From the NCBI RefSeq assembly GCF_014396785.1, contig NZ_CP060718.1, forward strand, positions 2,066,501 through 2,130,500: 64,000 bases of DNA. The letters are read 5' to 3'. The translations under genes and the position numbers were made by a program. The stretch's first letter is position 1; every line of letters begins with the position of its first letter. Source of the DNA: Sphingomonas lutea (GTDB lineage Bacteria > Pseudomonadota > Alphaproteobacteria > Sphingomonadales > Sphingomonadaceae). Positions 28,085-36,484 of the stretch are shown piece after piece. The notes under the pieces were generated by a model, which saw only the letters and a list, made by a program, of their open reading frames with translations, had not been told where the DNA came from and did not search any database.

Positions 28085-28735
28085 ATGGTTCGTGTTTTGC
28101 AGGGTCGATACCTTGCTCCGCTCTCGACGATATCAAAGCGCCTCATCTCGCACTGGATAACTTTGAGTTTGTTGCTCGCAGGCGGCGGTGCGGTGCATGC
28201 GCAATCGCCTGCACCGCCGGCACGCGCCGAGTATCGGCTCAACGCCGGTGATACCCTCGAGGTGTTTGTTTGGGGCGAAGAAAGGATGCAGCGCGAAGCG
28301 CGTGTGCTTCCTGATGGCACATTCGCCTTTCCGCTGGCCGGAACCATCCAGGCCGAAGGCAAGACGGCGCGGGAAGTTGGCGTCGAAATCCAGACCAAGA
28401 TCGCGGGGTACTTTCGCGCCGGGACGCCTGAAGTCACCGTGTCCGTCAAAGATACCTCCGGAATGCGCTTCTATGTGATCGGTAAGGTTCGCTCACCCGG
28501 CAGCTATTCTATTGGACGTTCGATCAATGCGCTCCAGGCGTTGACGCTCGCCGGCGGGCCCGCCGAATTTGCAAATGTGGATCAGGCAGTGATCCTGCGC
28601 GAAACCCGCACGGGGCAGAATGTCGAGCGCGTCAGTTTATCGGACGTCCTCAAGGGCGCACGCGGTCTTGATGCGGGGAATCAAGCGCGCATCATTCCAG
28701 TTCTGCGAAGTGGCGATGTTCTTGTCATTCCCTAA
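28085..28735 (+). CDS. Polysaccharide export protein (Wza/GumB-like)
   Basis: 216 residues. A signal sequence (LSLLLAGGGAVHAQ) is followed by a polysaccharide-export domain (YRLNAGDTLEVFVWGEERMQREARVLPDGTFAFPLAGTI) and one SLBB domain (RFYVIGKVRSPGSYSIGRSINALQALTLAGG). Such proteins form the outer-membrane or periplasmic exit channel for capsule and exopolysaccharide. No lipobox cysteine is seen, unlike Wza. It is the first gene of the export block and overlaps the next by 20 bases. Confidence 0.92.
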   Translation: MVRVLQGRYLAPLSTISKRLISHWITLSLLLAGGGAVHAQSPAPPARAEYRLNAGDTLEVFVWGEERMQREARVLPDGTFAFPLAGTIQAEGKTAREVGVEIQTKIAGYFRAGTPEVTVSVKDTSGMRFYVIGKVRSPGSYSIGRSINALQALTLAGGPAEFANVDQAVILRETRTGQNVERVSLSDVLKGARGLDAGNQARIIPVLRSGDVLVIP

Positions 28736-29876
28736 GAGGCAAATAAGCCTAGTCGGTAGTGGCGCGGCTGCGATCATGTTCATCCTGCCCAGCTTTGCGA
28801 TGGCAGCCGAGACGAGGGTTAGCGCCACCGCTACTGCAGGCGTCAGCGCGTCAAACAACCCGTTTCTCTCAACGCAAAATCATGCAGCTGCAATGCTTGC
28901 TGAGCTGAGTTTGCATCCCGTTCTTACGAACAAAACGGAGACCACCGCGGTCGAACTTTCGGGCACGCTTGGTCACCGACGGTACAGCAACGACTATGGC
29001 TCATACGTCTTCGGCAGCGGGCTGTTATCAGGCTCCTCTCGTCAGAATGAGAGGTTGTCTTTGCGCGGAGCACTTCACTATCGACAAGAGGTCAGCACCG
29101 ACACCGTCGAAGATGTTTCTGGTGCAATCGATCCTGATAGTGTTCGGCGGTCCTTTGGCGCGAGCGGAACGGCCGCTTGGCAGATTTCTGAGCTGTCGTC
29201 CCTTACGCCGAGCTTTAATGCTGAGCGTGTCTCGTACGATCGCACAGACGAGCTTACGAGATACGATCGTCTGGGTGGAGCACTCGGGTACAACCGACGC
29301 TTGAGCCCGTACACAAGCGTCGGGATTGGCGCGGGCGTCACGCTTTTCAAGTTTCGCGACACCCCGGACACTGACATCCAGTTTGCCGAAGCGACTGTTG
29401 ATCACAAATTTTCCGAAGTCCTGGCGATCGAGGGATCGCTCGGCGCGCAACGTGTGACGTTCACAGAGTTCGACGGGATAGAGCTTGAGCGAAAGGCGAA
29501 GCTGCTGCTTCAAGGAGACGTGCAATTTTGTCGGCGCGGAGCGGCCACGAACATTTGCCTGACAGGAGCAGTTTCTTCTGAGCCGAGCGGCCTCGGTTCG
29601 ATCGAGCGGCGCTACTCCAGCGGATTGAGCTACGGGTTGCGGCTTGCGGAGTTTTCAAACATCTCCATTGCCGCGAACTATCAGCGCTCATCAGGCCTTT
29701 CGCTCCTCGGGAATGAGCCGATTGAGTATCTCCAGGCAAGCGCGAGTTTCGACAGGCGCATTACCAAAGCTTTGACTTTTGACACTTTTTTGCGATACCG
29801 GCATCGAGCCGGCATTGAAACTGCCGGCTCGGCGCAGGCGGGGGTTAACCTGCGTTTGATGGTGGGGCGGAATTGA
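28716..29876 (+). CDS. Outer-membrane beta-barrel protein of the exopolysaccharide locus
   Basis: 386 residues from the ATG at 28716. A signal peptide (AAIMFILPSFAMAAE) is followed by alternating polar/hydrophobic strands throughout, ending in a strand with a penultimate Arg-Asn (LRLMVGRN). The pattern fits the putative outer-membrane barrels found between the Wza-like and Wzc-like genes of exosortase-linked polysaccharide loci. It probably helps the polymer leave the cell; the specific role is unproven. Confidence 0.75.
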   Translation: MFLSFPKRQISLVGSGAAAIMFILPSFAMAAETRVSATATAGVSASNNPFLSTQNHAAAMLAELSLHPVLTNKTETTAVELSGTLGHRRYSNDYGSYVFGSGLLSGSSRQNERLSLRGALHYRQEVSTDTVEDVSGAIDPDSVRRSFGASGTAAWQISELSSLTPSFNAERVSYDRTDELTRYDRLGGALGYNRRLSPYTSVGIGAGVTLFKFRDTPDTDIQFAEATVDHKFSEVLAIEGSLGAQRVTFTEFDGIELERKAKLLLQGDVQFCRRGAATNICLTGAVSSEPSGLGSIERRYSSGLSYGLRLAEFSNISIAANYQRSSGLSLLGNEPIEYLQASASFDRRITKALTFDTFLRYRHRAGIETAGSAQAGVNLRLMVGRN

Positions 29877-29878
29877 AC

Positions 29879-31333
29879 ATGGAAGAGCACGAGGGCGGCC
29901 TTTCGGCCGCGGAAGCAGCTGCGGCGCTATGGCGCCGGAAGTACTGGCTGGCGGTCCCTGCTGTAGTTGGCACCGGGGTCGCTGCCGTTGTCGCTCTACT
30001 TATGGACCCCATTTACCAGTCGTCCGCGACCATTCTGATCGAATCACAACAGATACCTACAACGCTCGTTGCGTCACCCATCACAAGCTACGCCGATGAG
30101 CGGATCGCTAAGATCCGGCAGCAGATCCTGAGTCGCGATAACCTCATCGAGCTTATCAATAAGAATAAGTTGTACCCGGATGAGCGCGGCAAGAAACAGC
30201 TTGCGGACATCATCGAGATGATGCGCTCGGCAATTCAGGTTGACCTGGTCAGCGCCAACGTGGGGTCCCGCAACGCTCAGGGCGGCAAAGCCACCATCGC
30301 GTTTACATTAGGATACCAGTATTCAGACGCCGCTGTGACGCAGGACGTCACGCAGCAGCTTACCGGTATGTTCATCGATGCGGACGTTCGACGCCGGACC
30401 GAACAAGCTTCGGGCACGGCGTCCTTCCTATCCCGTCGAGCCGACGAGCTCCGCGAGCGGCTCGACAAGATCGAGACGCAAATTACCGAGGTTCGTTCGC
30501 GCTTCAATGGGGCGCTGCCAGATCAGGTCCTGGCAAGTTCGCAAAATAGCGCCTCGCTGCGTAGCGAGATCGCCCGTATCGATATCGAGGCGCAGGGCGT
30601 AGTCCAAAGCAATGCGATGCTCGCGGGCCAGATTCAGGAACGGAGCAGCGAGCGCTCCCAGTCAGAGCTTGCGCAGGCCGAAGCCAATCTTGCCAAGCTT
30701 TCGGCCCAATATGCCGATAATCACCCGGATGTTCGCGCCGCGCAGGAACTGGTCATGCGGCTGCGCGAAGCCGATTATGTCGCGGTCGCTCCAGTACGTC
30801 CCGTGATGACGCAACAGCTTCAGGCTGGTCGCTCACGGTTGGCTCTACTCGATCGGCGCCGCTCCGAATTAGAGGCGCAGGTCGCTCGCGCGGATCGTCT
30901 GGTAGGTCTCTCCCCTCAAGCTGCCTACGAACTCAACAATCTCACGCGCGAATTCGAAAATCTCAACGACCAGTATCAGAAGATTCGCGACCGGCAGATG
31001 GAAGCTCAAGTCGCCGCTAACCTGGAAGCTGAGGAGAAGGGCGAGCGGTTTACCCTAGTTGACGCCCCTCAGATGCCCGAGCAGCCTATCAAGCCAAATC
31101 GTCCGATGATCGTGTTTCTGGGATTCCTTGGAGGACTTGGCTTCGGCGTTGCCCTGACGCTGCTCATCGAACTGCTTCTGAAACCAATTCACGGTCGTGC
31201 TGCGATCGTCCGCCTGACGGGCCACACGCCACTTGGATCGGTGCCACTCACGCGCCACGGCCTCGCCGCCAATGACGACCGCTCGTTCAAGACAAGGATT
31301 CTGCAATGGCTGCCTCGCAGGGCGCACTCCTGA
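29879..31333 (+). CDS. Polysaccharide chain-length determinant (Wzz/GumC-like)
   Basis: About 484 residues. A first membrane helix lies near residues 25-45 (WLAVPAVVGTGVAAVVALL). A long periplasmic coiled-coil region follows (about 160-400; ELAQAEANLAKLSAQYADNHPDVRAA) with the GNVR-like motif (LTREFENLNDQYQKIRDRQMEAQVA). A PxxP-type second helix starts after PIKPNRPMIVF. There is no kinase domain; that partner is the next gene. The ATG at 29879 was chosen over a TTG two codons upstream. Confidence 0.9.
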   Translation: MEEHEGGLSAAEAAAALWRRKYWLAVPAVVGTGVAAVVALLMDPIYQSSATILIESQQIPTTLVASPITSYADERIAKIRQQILSRDNLIELINKNKLYPDERGKKQLADIIEMMRSAIQVDLVSANVGSRNAQGGKATIAFTLGYQYSDAAVTQDVTQQLTGMFIDADVRRRTEQASGTASFLSRRADELRERLDKIETQITEVRSRFNGALPDQVLASSQNSASLRSEIARIDIEAQGVVQSNAMLAGQIQERSSERSQSELAQAEANLAKLSAQYADNHPDVRAAQELVMRLREADYVAVAPVRPVMTQQLQAGRSRLALLDRRRSELEAQVARADRLVGLSPQAAYELNNLTREFENLNDQYQKIRDRQMEAQVAANLEAEEKGERFTLVDAPQMPEQPIKPNRPMIVFLGFLGGLGFGVALTLLIELLLKPIHGRAAIVRLTGHTPLGSVPLTRHGLAANDDRSFKTRILQWLPRRAHS

Positions 31334-32076
31334 CCGTGACCGGCGGGGACGCCTCCTCTCCCGATCAAGCAGCGGTCGCAAGCGACTGGCGCCTGAACTC
31401 GAGGAATATTGTCGCCAAGGGCGATCACCTGCTGGACCACGGCATCTATGCGCTCGACCACAAAGATCCGCGGGCACGACCGTTCATCCTGTTGCGCTCG
31501 CAGGTCCTGAATGCTCTCGAAAAACTTGAGGGCCGCGTCCTCGCGGTGACTTCGGCGTCCGCCTTAAACGGTAAGTCGCATGTTGCCGCTAATCTCGCAT
31601 GCGCAATTAGTCGCGTGCGTGAAACGGCTCTGGTCGATCTCCATCTTCGCAGGCCGGTCATTGGCACTCGCTTCGGCCTGCCGGCTGTGGACGGGATCCG
31701 ATCCTACCTGGAAGGCAGCAATGATCTCGGGCAGCTAAGCTTCCGCCTCCAGGACGAGCGCCTAGCCATCCATGCGGCCGGCACGGCAAGCGAGGATTCT
31801 TCCGACCTGCTGCTGTCACCCCGCTTCGGCAAGTTCTTCTCGACTCTCCACGCTGGGCCTGAAGAAGCGATCTGCATCATCGACACGCCGCCGGTTCTCG
31901 AAAGCGACGACATGCTGTTGATCTCGAAACAGGTCGATGGCGTGCTCTTCGTGATCGAAGAAGGAAAGACAACGAAGAGCGAATTGGTTGAGTCATTCCG
32001 GCTTCTAAACGGGACGCCGGTCGTCGGAACATTGCTGAACAAAGCGATCAAGCCCTTTGGCGGCATCCACGGCTAG
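31306..32076 (+). CDS. CpsD/CapB-like tyrosine-kinase-family ATPase with degenerate ATP site
   Basis: 256 residues of the BY-kinase/MinD fold that normally partners the Wzz-like protein. The Walker A region reads TSASALNGKS (residues 82-91), keeping Gly-Lys-Ser but lacking the usual PGEGKS start. Walker A' reads VDLHLRRP, with His113 where an Mg-binding Asp is expected. Walker B (ICIIDTPPVLESDD) is normal. The C-terminus has no tyrosine cluster. It may be a structural or regulatory partner rather than an active kinase. AAGGATT precedes the ATG, inside the end of the Wzz-like gene. Confidence 0.83.
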   Translation: MAASQGALLTVTGGDASSPDQAAVASDWRLNSRNIVAKGDHLLDHGIYALDHKDPRARPFILLRSQVLNALEKLEGRVLAVTSASALNGKSHVAANLACAISRVRETALVDLHLRRPVIGTRFGLPAVDGIRSYLEGSNDLGQLSFRLQDERLAIHAAGTASEDSSDLLLSPRFGKFFSTLHAGPEEAICIIDTPPVLESDDMLLISKQVDGVLFVIEEGKTTKSELVESFRLLNGTPVVGTLLNKAIKPFGGIHG

Positions 32077-32701
32077 GCTCCCGGCTCTGCTCGGCACAGC
32101 GATCAGCGTGCTGATTGTGTGCTTCGCCGTCAGTGGCTGCCGTGAAGACGCCGAGCCGCAAGCAAACCTGACTAACATGCAGATCTCAACGCTACCGAAG
32201 CCTCAGGATCAGGCGGCGAAAGGTTGGGGCGCGAAGATACTCAGCCTCGTGCCCGATCGCAACAGTATTGCCCTGCCCTCTGCGAGCACCGTCAAATCTA
32301 CCTTTCGGGCCTGCGCGCTCCGAGGGATCGACAAGTTGGAGGGGCGGTGTAACCTCGATGCTGAAGCCGCGGTCGAAGGCGCTCCAGCAGTTAGAATCGC
32401 AATTTTCCTGAGCGAGGAAGGTGCCAAGGCTCTCCATTTGCAGGCTTGCTGCTCGGATGACGACGAGTTTTTCAAGCCCATTGCTGGACAGGCGGTTCTC
32501 CGCTCCGAATTATTCTGTTCCGAGCTGACCATCACGGCTTCTGAGTCGGTGCAGGCCTTCCGCGTCACGGCGCCCGGCAAGCGTGACTTTCTTTATTCGC
32601 GCCAGGAGCAAGGTTTGCCGGAGGGACGCGCGATTATCCAGAAAGTCCTGCTGACGGCGGTCGAGCCCGGCGACGAGTGCAGTGCCCTCGCCAACACCTG
32701 A
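32057..32701 (+). CDS. Hypothetical lipoprotein of the polysaccharide locus
   Basis: About 214 residues. The N-terminus has a hydrophobic stretch ending in VSGCRED, a good lipobox. Seven further cysteines include an adjacent pair (QACCSDDD), suggesting disulfides outside the cytoplasm. No known domain. It overlaps the kinase-like gene by 20 bases, so it belongs to the export transcript. The TTG start at 32057 is uncertain; a GTG at 32108 would give a very short signal. Confidence 0.6.
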   Translation: MAASTARLPALLGTAISVLIVCFAVSGCREDAEPQANLTNMQISTLPKPQDQAAKGWGAKILSLVPDRNSIALPSASTVKSTFRACALRGIDKLEGRCNLDAEAAVEGAPAVRIAIFLSEEGAKALHLQACCSDDDEFFKPIAGQAVLRSELFCSELTITASESVQAFRVTAPGKRDFLYSRQEQGLPEGRAIIQKVLLTAVEPGDECSALANT

Positions 32702-32973
32702 TAGTAGCCGCTGTTGTTATAGAGGACGCTTGCCCACCGTTAATCGTGGCTTGTGGACAACTAGAGAAAGCCGTTTCGTCCCAAAATGATACGGATCTTA
32801 AAAATTTGTTAATCAAGCTTGACTCGGCGTGCGACGGTGGCATGTTTTGCGGCTTACAGGGGGCGATTCTCGGGGCATCCTGCATGTTTGGAACGTCGTC
32901 GCGGTGACCGCCGCGGCGAACGGATAACTGTGCGGACCTTCCGAGAACGAAGCGTCACGCCGAGTAGGGGCTT
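32702..32973. other. 272-base intergenic stretch without a gene
   Basis: An AT-rich block around 32785-32820 separates the export genes from the PEP-CTERM genes. A TTGACT at 32819-32824 could be a -35, but no good -10 follows at the right distance. No hairpin terminator or coding frame is supported. Confidence 0.5.
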
Positions 32974-33771
32974 GTGGTGTTGCTTAAGCGAGTTTCCATC
33001 ATTGTCGGACTGCTCGCGCTTGCTGCAACACCAGCGAGTGCCACGACGTTCAATTTCGATGGTGGTCCCAGCAGCGGCACGACTGCGACGAGCCTGAGCT
33101 TCACCAAGGATGGAATCACCACCAGCCTTAAGGGCTACAAATTCGCCGACAGCATCACCCCCGGCACACTGAACGGGACGAACCTTTCCGCACTGACCGG
33201 AAATGTGACGCTCAGTTACAGCAACCGCGGCGTCGGCGTCTGCTCGGGCGAGAATGGTAGCGCCACCGGCAACAGCGCCGGCTGCCCGGAAATTGACAGC
33301 GCAGATGAGGGCGGCCGTAACGCGACCAATTACAATGAGGGACTGCTTCTTTCGTTCACTGGCGTGCCTGCCGTGGACCTCTTGGGGGCAGTGCTCAACA
33401 TTGTCGACGCGAACGACACGCTGGGCATTTATGGTGTAAGGGACACCGGAGTTCTGGACCTTCTTGGCTTCGCAGACGGGACGATCACGAACCCAGGAGG
33501 CGGTTTCACTGTCACCTTCATTGGCGACAACACCAACCGCGAGTACCAGCTGACGTTTACCCCAGCCCTGGGGACCTACTCCCGGTACTTCTTCACGAAC
33601 ATGTCAGAGGTCTCCACCAACGGTCAGTATGGCGGTGACGGATATCGGTTGCGGTCGCTCACGGTGGCGGGCGTACCTGAGCCGGCGACCTGGGCAATGA
33701 TGCTCTTGGGCTTCGGTTTCATTGGATTTCAGATGCGCCGCTCCCGCGTGCGCAAGGTCTTAGCAGTCTGA
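32974..33771 (+). CDS. PEPxxWA-CTERM secreted protein
   Basis: 265 residues. A signal peptide (VSIIVGLLALAATPASA) is followed by a Gly/Thr/Asn-rich beta domain and a 32-residue sorting tail: VPEPATWAMM, a hydrophobic helix and a basic MRRSR end. Exosortase is expected to cleave near PEP and leave the protein surface-attached or released with the polymer. The two genes after it carry tails of the same length. The start is one of two adjacent GTG codons after a GAGTAGGGG site. Confidence 0.87.
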   Translation: MVLLKRVSIIVGLLALAATPASATTFNFDGGPSSGTTATSLSFTKDGITTSLKGYKFADSITPGTLNGTNLSALTGNVTLSYSNRGVGVCSGENGSATGNSAGCPEIDSADEGGRNATNYNEGLLLSFTGVPAVDLLGAVLNIVDANDTLGIYGVRDTGVLDLLGFADGTITNPGGGFTVTFIGDNTNREYQLTFTPALGTYSRYFFTNMSEVSTNGQYGGDGYRLRSLTVAGVPEPATWAMMLLGFGFIGFQMRRSRVRKVLAV

Positions 33772-33850
33772 TGCGGGGGCTTTCCGCACCAGCTTATCGG
33801 GTCCTGCTCGTCGCGTTGAGTTTGGCGAGCCAAAGGCAAGGAGAACGGGG

Positions 33851-34501
33851 ATGATGAAGCGCTACTTACTAGGAGCGGCAGCCGCACTCGCGATTGCTGC
33901 ATCACCCGCAAGTGCAGCGACGCTGATCAATGGGGGCTTCGAGGGCGGGACGTTTACACAGCCTTACGTCACGTTGAGCAGCGCCAACAGCACGTACGAC
34001 GATATATATGGCTGGGAAGTCACGGGCGGCACTGTCGAGTGGATCGGCAGCTACTGGCAGCCTCACACGGGCTCGAAGAGCCTCGATCTGAACGGCACAT
34101 CGCCTGGGACCATCTCCCAGAACATCGCCGACACTGTTGGCGGCCAAAGCTACGCGATCAGCTTCTATGCGTCCAAGAATCCCGACGCTGGAGCGCCGAC
34201 CCGCACTGGAACAATTTCGTTCGGCGGTCAGACGCAGACCTTCACGTATGCTCTTTCAAACACGCTCGCGAATATGAGTTGGCAGCTGTACACGTTCTAC
34301 TTCACCGCATCGGGCGCGAACACGCTACTGTCGTTTTCGGGCAACGCGACGACCGGCGGGTGCTGCTGGGGCCCTGCTTTGGACGACGTGAGCATCGCTG
34401 CGGTTCCTGAGCCAGAAATCTGGGCGATGTTGCTATTCGGTTTGGGTGCGGTCGGTTGGCAGATGCGCCGGCGCAATCGTCTGCAGGTCGTTACAGCCTG
34501 A
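33851..34501 (+). CDS. PEPxxWA-CTERM secreted protein, choice-of-anchor C / DUF642-like
   Basis: 216 residues behind a strong AAGGAGAA site. A signal peptide (YLLGAAAALAIAASPASA) precedes a jelly-roll-like domain with NGGFEGG, GWEVTGGTVEWIG and HTGSKSLDLNG, the pattern of choice-of-anchor C proteins related to carbohydrate-binding folds. A C-terminal tail with VPEPEIWAML and basic MRRRNR follows (residues 185-216). A role in binding the exported polymer is plausible but inferred. Confidence 0.88.
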   Translation: MMKRYLLGAAAALAIAASPASAATLINGGFEGGTFTQPYVTLSSANSTYDDIYGWEVTGGTVEWIGSYWQPHTGSKSLDLNGTSPGTISQNIADTVGGQSYAISFYASKNPDAGAPTRTGTISFGGQTQTFTYALSNTLANMSWQLYTFYFTASGANTLLSFSGNATTGGCCWGPALDDVSIAAVPEPEIWAMLLFGLGAVGWQMRRRNRLQVVTA

Positions 34502-34566
34502 ACCTTGCGAGCGCTTCTCCTCGTGAGGGGCGCCCTTGCTGCCGAGTTGGTCAGAGGAGGACAGTG

Positions 34567-35178
34567 ATGCTGAAGCGGAGCCTACCGATAATCGCTAGTT
34601 TGGCTGTTCTGTGCGCAACGCCGACGAGCGCGGCGATCATCATCGACGAGGATTTCGAAGCCGGCTACGGTGTTTTCGCGCCAGATGGACAAGTTGCTCG
34701 GACCACAGCAACCGGCGGATATCAGACGTGCTGCTTAGCGTTTGGCTCACCGGGAGCCATGGCAAATTACTTCATTGCATTTGGCGGTGGTAATCAGCCC
34801 AGCGGCAATATCCTGAGCACGACGTTCAACACGGCTTTGAACGTCATGTATTCGCTCACCTTCGATTACGCAGCCCTCGGTGCCGGCAGCGAGAATCTAT
34901 ACCTGGAGGTCGCTGGCGAAACATTCACCGTCACACCGAACGCCAATCCGAACATGGATTCAAACTGGGCCACCAAGACCTTCAATTTCGCCGGAATCGG
35001 AGGATCCACGACCCTGAAGGTCTACAGCGGCGGCATCGATAATGTTGACGCGATTTTCGACAACGTTCTCGTTGCCTCAATACCTGAGCCTGAAGTCTGG
35101 GCGATGCTACTGCTCGGCTTCCTTGGCATCGGCTGGCAAATGCGTCGGCGTCAGGAGTTGCAGCCGGTGACTGCCTAA
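34567..35178 (+). CDS. PEPxxWA-CTERM secreted protein
   Basis: 203 residues from the ATG at 34567 (GAGGAGGACAG just upstream). A signal peptide (LPIIASLAVLCATPTSA) is followed by a beta-rich domain (DEDFEAGYGVFAPDG, LTFDYAALGAGSENLYLEVAG). The tail at residues 172-203 has IPEPEVWAML and MRRRQE. It is the third exosortase substrate in the row and ends just before a strong hairpin terminator. Confidence 0.87.
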   Translation: MLKRSLPIIASLAVLCATPTSAAIIIDEDFEAGYGVFAPDGQVARTTATGGYQTCCLAFGSPGAMANYFIAFGGGNQPSGNILSTTFNTALNVMYSLTFDYAALGAGSENLYLEVAGETFTVTPNANPNMDSNWATKTFNFAGIGGSTTLKVYSGGIDNVDAIFDNVLVASIPEPEVWAMLLLGFLGIGWQMRRRQELQPVTA

Positions 35179-35228
35179 CTCTTCTGCGATCCTGGCGCGC
35201 GATAGAAGCGTCGGCGATGGCGGGAAAA

Positions 35229-35272
35229 TCGGCGTCGGCACTCCCCGAGAAGAGTGCCGGCGCCGAAATTTT
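35229..35272. terminator. Strong hairpin terminator between convergent blocks
   Basis: 15-base arms (35229-35243 and 35252-35266) pair at 14 of 15 positions and are followed on the + strand by AATTTTTT. It separates the PEP-CTERM genes from the convergent EpsD-like gene. Confidence 0.85.
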
Positions 35273-35301
35273 TTCAGCTGCATATGGCGCCGGATCTCGG
35301 C

Positions 35302-36132
35302 CTACTTCTTGGGCTCGTAGCCTGGCTGGTAACTGATCTCAGCCTTTTTCTTCAGCTCCGCAACCTGCCGCTCAATCGCCTTACCGATCTTCTGCTGCTG
35401 GATCAGCTGACTTGCATATTGGATCCGAGCCTCCTGCGGGATGGCTGCTGGCTGCTTTTCGCGGATTACGTTAGCGAGGACCATCTGACCGTTTGAGATC
35501 ACAAACACTTCGCCTGGGGGAAGATTATCGATCCGGTCAGCTAGCTCCCGGCTAACGCTGGTCGTGTCGAACACCGTTGGCGCGCGCTCGAACCGAATCG
35601 CCGCCTGCTTCAGCAGATCAGCAACCTCGTCCAAGGACTTGGCCTGCTCGAGAAATTTAACGTCGTTCTTGTTTGCAGGCTGCAGAAAGCGGATCTGCTC
35701 GAGGATCATGAGTTTGCGGTTGTTAAAGAGCGCCGGGTTATCCGCGATAAACTTTTCCGCCTCCTGACGCGTCGGTGGCTTAATCTTGCTCATCATCTGC
35801 CGCTGGGCCAGTCCGGCAAGTTCGTTCTCTTCGGTCCGCTGCCGCGCGAGAATGTACTCACTCGACTTATCGAGACCCTCGTCACGAGCGGCCTCAACGA
35901 GCAATTTTCTGGCGATCAATCTTTCGATCATTTGCTGGCGGACAGCCGGATCCTCGGCCTTCTTGCCCAGATTGTTCGCGAGCAACTCACTGTTCAATTC
36001 TGAGAGGGTGATCTCCTGCCCGTTGATGCGGGCGACCACCTGACCAGAAGGACTTTCCTTGGATCCGCCACAGGCACTGAGACCCACGCACAGGACCGCG
36101 AGCGCGATGGCTCGTGACACATCTTTTCTCAA
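35302..36132 (-). CDS. epsD: EpsD-family peptidyl-prolyl cis-trans isomerase lipoprotein
   Basis: About 276 residues. A lipoprotein signal (LAVLCVGLSACGGS) is followed by a SurA/PrsA-like N-terminal helical domain (VVARINGQEITLSELNSELL) and a shortened parvulin-like C-terminal part. EpsD proteins accompany exosortase polysaccharide loci and probably assist folding or export outside the inner membrane. The TTG at 36132 has a GGGAG site; a longer frame from 36204 is possible. A promoter-like TTGACG-N18-TAGGTT lies upstream. Confidence 0.83.
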   Translation of the reverse strand: MRKDVSRAIALAVLCVGLSACGGSKESPSGQVVARINGQEITLSELNSELLANNLGKKAEDPAVRQQMIERLIARKLLVEAARDEGLDKSSEYILARQRTEENELAGLAQRQMMSKIKPPTRQEAEKFIADNPALFNNRKLMILEQIRFLQPANKNDVKFLEQAKSLDEVADLLKQAAIRFERAPTVFDTTSVSRELADRIDNLPPGEVFVISNGQMVLANVIREKQPAAIPQEARIQYASQLIQQQKIGKAIERQVAELKKKAEISYQPGYEPKK

Positions 36133-36181
36133 AGCCTGCTCCCTACTCAACCACGCTTGACGCAAACGGACTTCGGGTGCG

Positions 36182-36211
36182 AACCTAGGTTTACATTGCC
36201 TCAAACGTCAA
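36182..36211 (-). promoter_or_regulatory. Predicted promoter of the epsD-like gene
   Basis: On the minus strand, TTGACG (36206-36211) and TAGGTT (36182-36187) are 18 bases apart, placing the start about 40 bases before the gene. It lies in the short divergent gap shared with the small membrane protein at 36239. Confidence 0.35.
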
Positions 36212-36238
36212 AGATTTTCTGAGGGTTAACGAAAGCTC

Positions 36239-36484
36239 ATGCAAACCGTCTATGATTGGGTCACCCTTGCGATTTTCGCTGGACTAGTAGTGCTTTTCCT
36301 GCAGCGATCGTCGGCCGAGGAGCCACGCGACCGGCTTCTGCACTACCTTATTGCGGGAGCTGGCTGCGCCACGGTGAATTACCTCGGCAATGAGGGAATG
36401 CACCTTTTGGCGATCATCGGTTTGCTGGGTGTGCTGATCTTCATTCAAATGACACTGAAACCGCTGAGCGCCTGGACCCGCTAG
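36239..36484 (+). CDS. Small membrane protein of the exosortase locus (probable sorting-system accessory)
   Basis: 81 residues with about three short hydrophobic segments (WVTLAIFAGLVVLFLQ, LIAGAGCATVNYLG, LLAIIGLLGVLIFIQM). It lies next to epsI and the exosortase gene and overlaps the epsI stop codon. From memory, small proteins of this kind accompany the sphingomonad exosortase called XrtV; that match is recall, not a search. Function unknown. Confidence 0.65.
   Translation: MQTVYDWVTLAIFAGLVVLFLQRSSAEEPRDRLLHYLIAGAGCATVNYLGNEGMHLLAIIGLLGVLIFIQMTLKPLSAWTR

Noticed and set aside
35302..35496. Open frame on the + strand opposite the EpsD-like gene
   Set aside because: It lies wholly within the EpsD coding region, lacks a ribosome-binding site and has no family features.
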